A stretch of DNA of 64,000 bases, taken from positions 124,001-188,000 of the forward strand of contig JAEUSU010000005.1 in the NCBI GenBank assembly GCA_016788635.1. The letters are read 5' to 3'. Both the position numbers and the translations under genes were made by a program. Below are positions 60,455 to 64,000 of this stretch, piece by piece; the first letter of the stretch is position 1; every line of letters begins with the position of its first letter. The notes beneath the pieces are model-generated. The model made no database searches. It was not told the DNA's origin and saw only the letters and a program-made list of their open reading frames with translations. The stretch comes from Flavobacteriales bacterium (GTDB taxonomy: Bacteria; Bacteroidota; Bacteroidia; Flavobacteriales_F; PHOS-HE28).

Positions 60455-61276
60455 ATGCGAGCACCGGTCGCACCGATCGCGATCCACCGGGTGGAGGGTG
60501 GCAGGTACATGGCCACCGATGACATCCTAGTCACCGAGGAGCCGCTGGAGATCCGCCTGGGCCACGGCCCGCTGGATGACCGGAAGGAGATGCGACTGAG
60601 CGTGACGATGCGCACCCCGGGCAACGACGAGGAACTGGCGTTGGGCTTCCTCTTCACCGAAGGATTGATCACAGAGTCAACGCAGGTGGTGCGCGTGGAG
60701 CAGTGTAACAACGTGAAGGAAGAGGAGCGGGGCAATGTAGTGCGCGCCGAACTGCACCCCGGCGTGGCGTTGGACCCCATGAAGTGGCAGCGGAACTTCT
60801 ACACCACCAGCAGCTGCGGGGTGTGCGGCAAGAGCAGCATCGAGGCCGTGCATGCCACATGCCGGCGACCGATCATTCCGTGGGGTGCCATCGATCCGGT
60901 GGTGATCACCGCCCTGCCTGATCGCATGCGCGAGGCGCAGACCGTGTTCAAGCATACCGGCGGCATCCATGCCGCAGCGCTATTTGACCGGTCAGGTAAC
61001 TTGTTGTTGCTGCGCGAGGACATCGGCCGCCACAACGCCGTGGACAAAGTGATCGGCGCCGCTCAACTTGCCGCTCTGCCACTTGCCGCTTGCCAACTCC
61101 TGGTGAGCGGTCGCGCCGGGTTCGAGCTGGTGCAGAAGTGCGTGGTGGCGGGCATCCCGTTGATGGCCGCGGTTGGCGCACCCTCATCACTTGCCGTGAA
61201 GCTGGCCGGCGAAAGCGGGCTCACACTGATCGGCTTCCTGCGCGGCGATCGTTTCAACGTGTACGCCGGGGGCTGA
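60455..61276 (+). CDS. fdhD: Formate dehydrogenase accessory sulfurtransferase
   Basis: FdhD passes sulfur to the bis-MGD cofactor and is essential for formate dehydrogenase activity in known systems. The 273-aa protein has LSVTMRTPGNDEELALGFLF, the sulfur-carrying CxxC in TTSSCGVCGKSSIEAV, FKHTGGIHAAALFDRSG, LREDIGRHNAVDKVIGAA and LVSGRAGFELVQKCVVAGIP. The last part (SGLTLIGFLRGDRFNVYAG) is typical. A downstream in-frame Met at residue 19 (near 60509) is a possible start since the promoter box is 3 bp from the first ATG. Its place close to the Moco genes fits a formate dehydrogenase, which is not in this window. Confidence 0.95.
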   Translation: MRAPVAPIAIHRVEGGRYMATDDILVTEEPLEIRLGHGPLDDRKEMRLSVTMRTPGNDEELALGFLFTEGLITESTQVVRVEQCNNVKEEERGNVVRAELHPGVALDPMKWQRNFYTTSSCGVCGKSSIEAVHATCRRPIIPWGAIDPVVITALPDRMREAQTVFKHTGGIHAAALFDRSGNLLLLREDIGRHNAVDKVIGAAQLAALPLAACQLLVSGRAGFELVQKCVVAGIPLMAAVGAPSSLAVKLAGESGLTLIGFLRGDRFNVYAGG

Positions 61277-61280
61277 TCGC

Positions 61281-61451
61281 TCAACCGTCCTTCTTCGGAT
61301 GTTTCGGCTTGCGTGCGTAGCGCTTGCGGCTCTCCATCTTGCGCTCACGAAAGCGGCCATCCAATGCGCCCTGTGCCTTCTGTTCCTCGCGCAGGGCACC
61401 GCGCTCGAGTTGCAGCAGTTCCTTCTTCGTGGGTTTCTTCCGCTTCGTCAT
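61281..61451 (-). CDS. Small basic protein (56 aa), unknown
   Basis: The frame from ATG at 61451 to TGA at 61281 encodes 56 residues, strongly basic, starting MTKRKKPTKKELLQLERGAL and ending in KPKHPKKDG. The middle (residues 10-45) is likely a charged helix or coiled coil. I do not recognise it; it could bind nucleic acid. The ATG overlaps the stop of the upstream methyltransferase gene by 4 bp (ATGA), and it ends 4 bp from the convergent fdhD stop. Tight coupling and whole use of the gap make it a real gene rather than chance. Confidence 0.72.
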   Translation of the reverse strand: MTKRKKPTKKELLQLERGALREEQKAQGALDGRFRERKMESRKRYARKPKHPKKDG

Positions 61452-62227
61452 GCGGTGCAGAAGTAAATGTCCTCATCGCCGGGCAGGCCGTACCGGAACC
61501 GCTCCTGTGCGGTATAGGAAGCGCTGAAGGGCACCACTTCCACACGGAAGGCGCTCTCCTCCAACCTGTCCTTCAGGTCGCGGCCATACAGCCGGAAATG
61601 GTCGTGCTGGCCGAAGCGGCGCTCGCGTTCCTTCGGGTCGGTCATGGTCACGTCCTCGTCGGTGTGCGCCATCGACTTGTCGAGCGGGACCTGGATGATG
61701 GCCCAGCCACCTGGTTTCAACACACGGTGCAGTTCGCGCATCGCCAGGCGATCATCGGGGATGTGTTCCAGCACGTGGCTGCAGATCACCGCATCGAAGG
61801 TGTGCGCGGGGAAGCCGATGCGTGTGAGGTCCAGGTCGATGGTGCCCTTGGGGTATTCGTAGCCCGGCTCGAACTTGTCGCCTGCGGTATAGTCCACCAA
61901 CGGATGTGCGCTCAACCGGTCGAAGTAGAACTGCTCGGGGGACACGTGCAGGAGCTTCAGCGGTTCCTTCATCAACGTCGTGTGGCGCTGCAGGAAGAGC
62001 CACATCAGGCGGTGCCGTTCGAGTGATGCGCACTGCGGGCATTGCGCATGGGCACGGCGGCGGTGTGCCACGCCGAATGGCAGGTAACAGAGGAAGCGGC
62101 CGCCGCAGCAGGGGCATTCCACCTCACTACCGGCCAGGCCCATCAACCGCCGTTGACGCGGACCCATGCGCTTGAGCGCGGCCTGGATGAGCCACTGATC
62201 GAACCGTTGGCGCAGGCTGTTGAACAT
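61448..62227 (-). CDS. Class I SAM-dependent methyltransferase with zinc-finger-like N-terminus
   Basis: This 259-aa protein has two cysteine pairs near the N-terminus (ECPCCGGRFL at about residue 38 and QCPQCASLERHR at about 65) that could hold zinc, then a Methyltransf_11-type domain with VDYTAGDKFEPGYEYPKGTI, FDAVICSHVLEHIPDD, and LKPGGWAIIQVPLD. The target may be a small molecule or a surface sugar; I cannot tell. The ATG at 62227 is preceded by a -7 box 7 bp upstream, and the frame upstream of it does not resemble the family. It is coupled to the 56-aa gene. Confidence 0.88.
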   Translation of the reverse strand: MFNSLRQRFDQWLIQAALKRMGPRQRRLMGLAGSEVECPCCGGRFLCYLPFGVAHRRRAHAQCPQCASLERHRLMWLFLQRHTTLMKEPLKLLHVSPEQFYFDRLSAHPLVDYTAGDKFEPGYEYPKGTIDLDLTRIGFPAHTFDAVICSHVLEHIPDDRLAMRELHRVLKPGGWAIIQVPLDKSMAHTDEDVTMTDPKERERRFGQHDHFRLYGRDLKDRLEESAFRVEVVPFSASYTAQERFRYGLPGDEDIYFCTA

Positions 62228-62234
62228 GCGGAGC

Positions 62235-62242
62235 CGAAGGTA
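62235..62242 (-). promoter_or_regulatory. -7 box TACCTTCG for the methyltransferase
   Basis: The minus-strand octamer ends 7 bp before the ATG at 62227 and is identical to the boxes before tRNA-Arg and the adhesin locus. Confidence 0.55.
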
Positions 62243-62261
62243 GGGGGCGCCGGAAGAGGCC

Positions 62262-63467
62262 TTAGTGGCGTGCCGTGCGGCGCAGCCAGCGTGGCAGCGT
62301 GATGGCGCCCACGAAGAGGTAGAGATAATACGTGAGGATGCGCCAGAGGATGGCCACCGCACCGATGAAGCCCGCCGTGGGGAGCAGATCGCGGAAGAAG
62401 CCCGCAAAGGCGAGTTCCGCCACACCACTGCTGCCGGGCGTGGGACTGATGAGCAGGATCACCCACATGATCAACTGGCGGGTGTACAGCAGCAGATGGT
62501 CGCTCACGCTGAAGAGGGCCGCCGCGAGGAAGTTGATCACCAGGAAGCGCGAGCCCCACGAGAGGCTGGTAGTGATGAAGGCCTTGCTCCAGAAGGTCCG
62601 GTCGCGGCCGCGCATCTCAGTGGATGCGGTGACGATATCATCGCCCACCTTCACCACGGCAGGCCGCCATCGGCGCAGAAAGCGCAGGCGGAAGATGTGC
62701 AGCAGCAGGAACTTGAAAGCACGCGGGCGGAAGAAGATCGCATAGAAGACCGTCGCCGTCATGGCGGCGATGAAGAGGTAACCGACCCAGAAGATGGTCT
62801 TGATGGGCAGGCCCCAGAAGGCCAGGTCCAGTTGCGCTGGAAAGAGGTTGTCCATGCCCACGAAAAGGAAGAGCAGCGGGACCGCCACAAGGTAGAAGAT
62901 CTCGTCCAGCATGGCCGTCACCAGCACCACGGCCGTGCTGCGTCCCAGTGGAATGCCCTCACGGTCAAGTATGAAAACGGCGATGCCTGAGCCACCCACC
63001 ACCGAAGGGGTGAGGGCCGAGGCGAACTCCCAGAGCATGATGGAATTGAAGCTGCTGCGCCAGCTGAGTTGTTTGTCGGTGAGCAGGCGGATGCGGATCA
63101 TGTAGCCCACGTCGCGCAGCACGGTGGCGATCAAGGCCAGGATGAACCAGACCGTGCTGTGCCAGGTCCAGTCGATGGAGCCCAGGGCCTCTCGTGCGGT
63201 GATGCGGCGGTAGTGGCCGGTACCCGGCTCCACGGGTTTGAACTCGGCGGGGTCGCCCAGGTCAGGCAGGTGGTTGTGGTTGGCATCCACCCAGGTGTGG
63301 TCGCCGTTGCCGTGTGGGGCTTCCTCATAACGCTCACGGCCCAGGTCGCGGTACAGCAGCCATACGGCCGCCACCAGTCCAAGCAGCACCGGCAGCAGGA
63401 TGCGCCGCAGCCGCATGGTCCGCCGGAATTCCTTCTCCTGTTGCACAACGGGTGCTTCCTCAGCCAT
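62262..63467 (-). CDS. YbhN/UPF0104 family flippase-like membrane protein
   Basis: This 401-aa integral membrane protein belongs to the lysylphosphatidylglycerol synthase transmembrane-domain (UPF0104) family, whose members are thought to flip or handle lipids. About eight membrane helices are seen, with the family core SFNSIMLWEFASALTPSVVG, GGSGIAVFIL and, near the end, ISPTPGSSGVAELAFAGFF. A hydrophilic insert (residues about 46-95) follows the first helix and contains a Ca-loop-like DANHNHLPDLGD, which is not common in the family. The N-terminus is cytosolic and basic. Confidence 0.88.
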   Translation of the reverse strand: MAEEAPVVQQEKEFRRTMRLRRILLPVLLGLVAAVWLLYRDLGRERYEEAPHGNGDHTWVDANHNHLPDLGDPAEFKPVEPGTGHYRRITAREALGSIDWTWHSTVWFILALIATVLRDVGYMIRIRLLTDKQLSWRSSFNSIMLWEFASALTPSVVGGSGIAVFILDREGIPLGRSTAVVLVTAMLDEIFYLVAVPLLFLFVGMDNLFPAQLDLAFWGLPIKTIFWVGYLFIAAMTATVFYAIFFRPRAFKFLLLHIFRLRFLRRWRPAVVKVGDDIVTASTEMRGRDRTFWSKAFITTSLSWGSRFLVINFLAAALFSVSDHLLLYTRQLIMWVILLISPTPGSSGVAELAFAGFFRDLLPTAGFIGAVAILWRILTYYLYLFVGAITLPRWLRRTARH

Positions 63468-63468
63468 C

Positions 63469-63526
63469 TACCTTCGCCTCCGGCCGCACCACTGGGCACG
63501 GCTTCCGGGGGGACCGGCTAAAGGTA
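63469..63526. promoter_or_regulatory. Crossed pair of -7 boxes between the flippase and EamA genes
   Basis: Plus-strand TACCTTCG at 63469-63476 would serve the EamA gene (ATG 63544), and minus-strand TACCTTTA at 63519-63526 would serve the flippase-like gene (ATG 63467). The two face each other, so the two transcripts would overlap for about 40 nt. Confidence 0.35.
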
Positions 63527-63543
63527 TCCGACACTTCCGTTCC

Positions 63544-64000
63544 ATGGACCGCACCCTGCGTGCACACCTCGCGCTCTTCGCGGTCAACCTTATCTACGGC
63601 GTCAATTACCCGATCGCCAAAGGGCTCATGCCGCACGTGGTGGGGCCTTCGGGTTTCATCCTGCTGCGCGTATTGGGCGCTGGCGCACTGTTCTGGGCGT
63701 TCCGTGCATTTCGCCCGGAGCGTGTGCTGCTCGCCGACCTGCCACGGCTTCTTCTCTGTGCCGTTTTCGGGGTGGCGCTCAACCAGCTCATGTTCTTTCA
63801 TGGCCTGCTGCGCACCTCGCCCATGCACGCCAGCATACTCATGGTGGCCACACCCATTCTGGTGCTCGTCCTTTCAGGGGTGCTCATCGGCGAACGCATC
63901 GACCGTGGAAAGTTGTTCGGTGTGCTGTGTGGCGCGGGTGGCGCCTTGGTGTTGATCCTGGGCGTTGGCGCCCGTAATACCGGTGGTGCCAGCATGCTGG
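63544..64000 (+). CDS. EamA/DMT superfamily transporter, N-terminal part
   Basis: The gene runs off the window; 152 codons are visible. It begins MDRTLRAHLALFAVNLIYGV followed by NYPIAKGLMPHVVGPSGFIL, the first two helices of the EamA domain, and shows five membrane helices in all, with LNQLMFFHGLLRTSPMHASI and LIGERIDRGKLFGVLCGAGG typical of the family. DMT transporters export amino acids or other small metabolites; no substrate can be deduced. The start fits a purine-poor leader, and no ribosome-binding site is obvious. Confidence 0.9.
   Translation, partial: MDRTLRAHLALFAVNLIYGVNYPIAKGLMPHVVGPSGFILLRVLGAGALFWAFRAFRPERVLLADLPRLLLCAVFGVALNQLMFFHGLLRTSPMHASILMVATPILVLVLSGVLIGERIDRGKLFGVLCGAGGALVLILGVGARNTGGASML

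Overview
The window comes from a GC-rich member of the Bacteroidota, most likely the Flavobacteriales. The evidence is a set of four PorP/SprF-family outer-membrane proteins, five secreted proteins that end in type IX secretion system (T9SS) type B (CHU_C) or type A sorting domains, a DUF2723 membrane glycosyltransferase, the MurF-alanine racemase and DAHP synthase-chorismate mutase fusions typical of this phylum, and promoter boxes of the Bacteroidota TAnnTTTG kind. No phage, insertion sequence or CRISPR array was seen.

Layout. 1-1730: end of accB and all of accC (acetyl-CoA carboxylase), separated by a dispersed inverted repeat. 1783-1854: tRNA-Arg(CCT). 1968-26190: a plus-strand surface-adhesin locus with three cargo/PorP pairs in a row (333-aa, 3121-aa and 2764-aa cargo proteins, each followed at once by a PorP/SprF gene), then a PorE-like TPR/propeller/OmpA protein and a secreted rhodanese. 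The 3121-aa protein carries about 33 SprB-type repeats and the 2764-aa protein about 30 repeats of another kind. 26103-30159 (minus): polysaccharide deacetylase and DUF2723 glycosyltransferase. 30290-30560: tRNA-Gln(TTG), a duplicated tRNA tail plus terminator, and a 50-bp palindrome. 30568-36088: MtfA-like peptidase, small membrane protein, guanine deaminase, DUF898 plus M48 peptidase pair, and two glycosyltransferases. 36154-38928: a secreted subtilase. 39039-49662: MurF-Alr, thymidine kinase, a conserved unknown with a repeat-derived linker, M28 peptidase, RsmI, DAHP synthase-chorismate mutase and an FG-GAP secreted protein.

49777-61276 is mostly molybdenum-cofactor biosynthesis: MoeB-like, moeA, mobA, moaD, moaE and a moaC-mogA fusion in a tightly overlapping operon, with moaA and fdhD nearby. 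A fourth T9SS cargo/PorP pair sits between moaC-mogA and moaA, bracketed by two decayed scraps of the moaC-mogA 3' end, which suggests it arrived by a rearrangement. The window ends with a 56-aa basic protein, a methyltransferase, a YbhN-type flippase-like protein and the start of an EamA transporter.

Functionally the adhesin locus looks like one unit: each PorP/SprF protein is expected to work with the giant cargo encoded just upstream, and the PorE-like protein is expected to tie the outer-membrane complex to peptidoglycan. The Moco genes plus fdhD imply a molybdo- or tungsto-enzyme such as formate dehydrogenase elsewhere in the genome. A recurrent TA(C/A/T)(C/T)TT-type box a few bases upstream of many starts appears to be the main promoter element and suggests very short 5' leaders.
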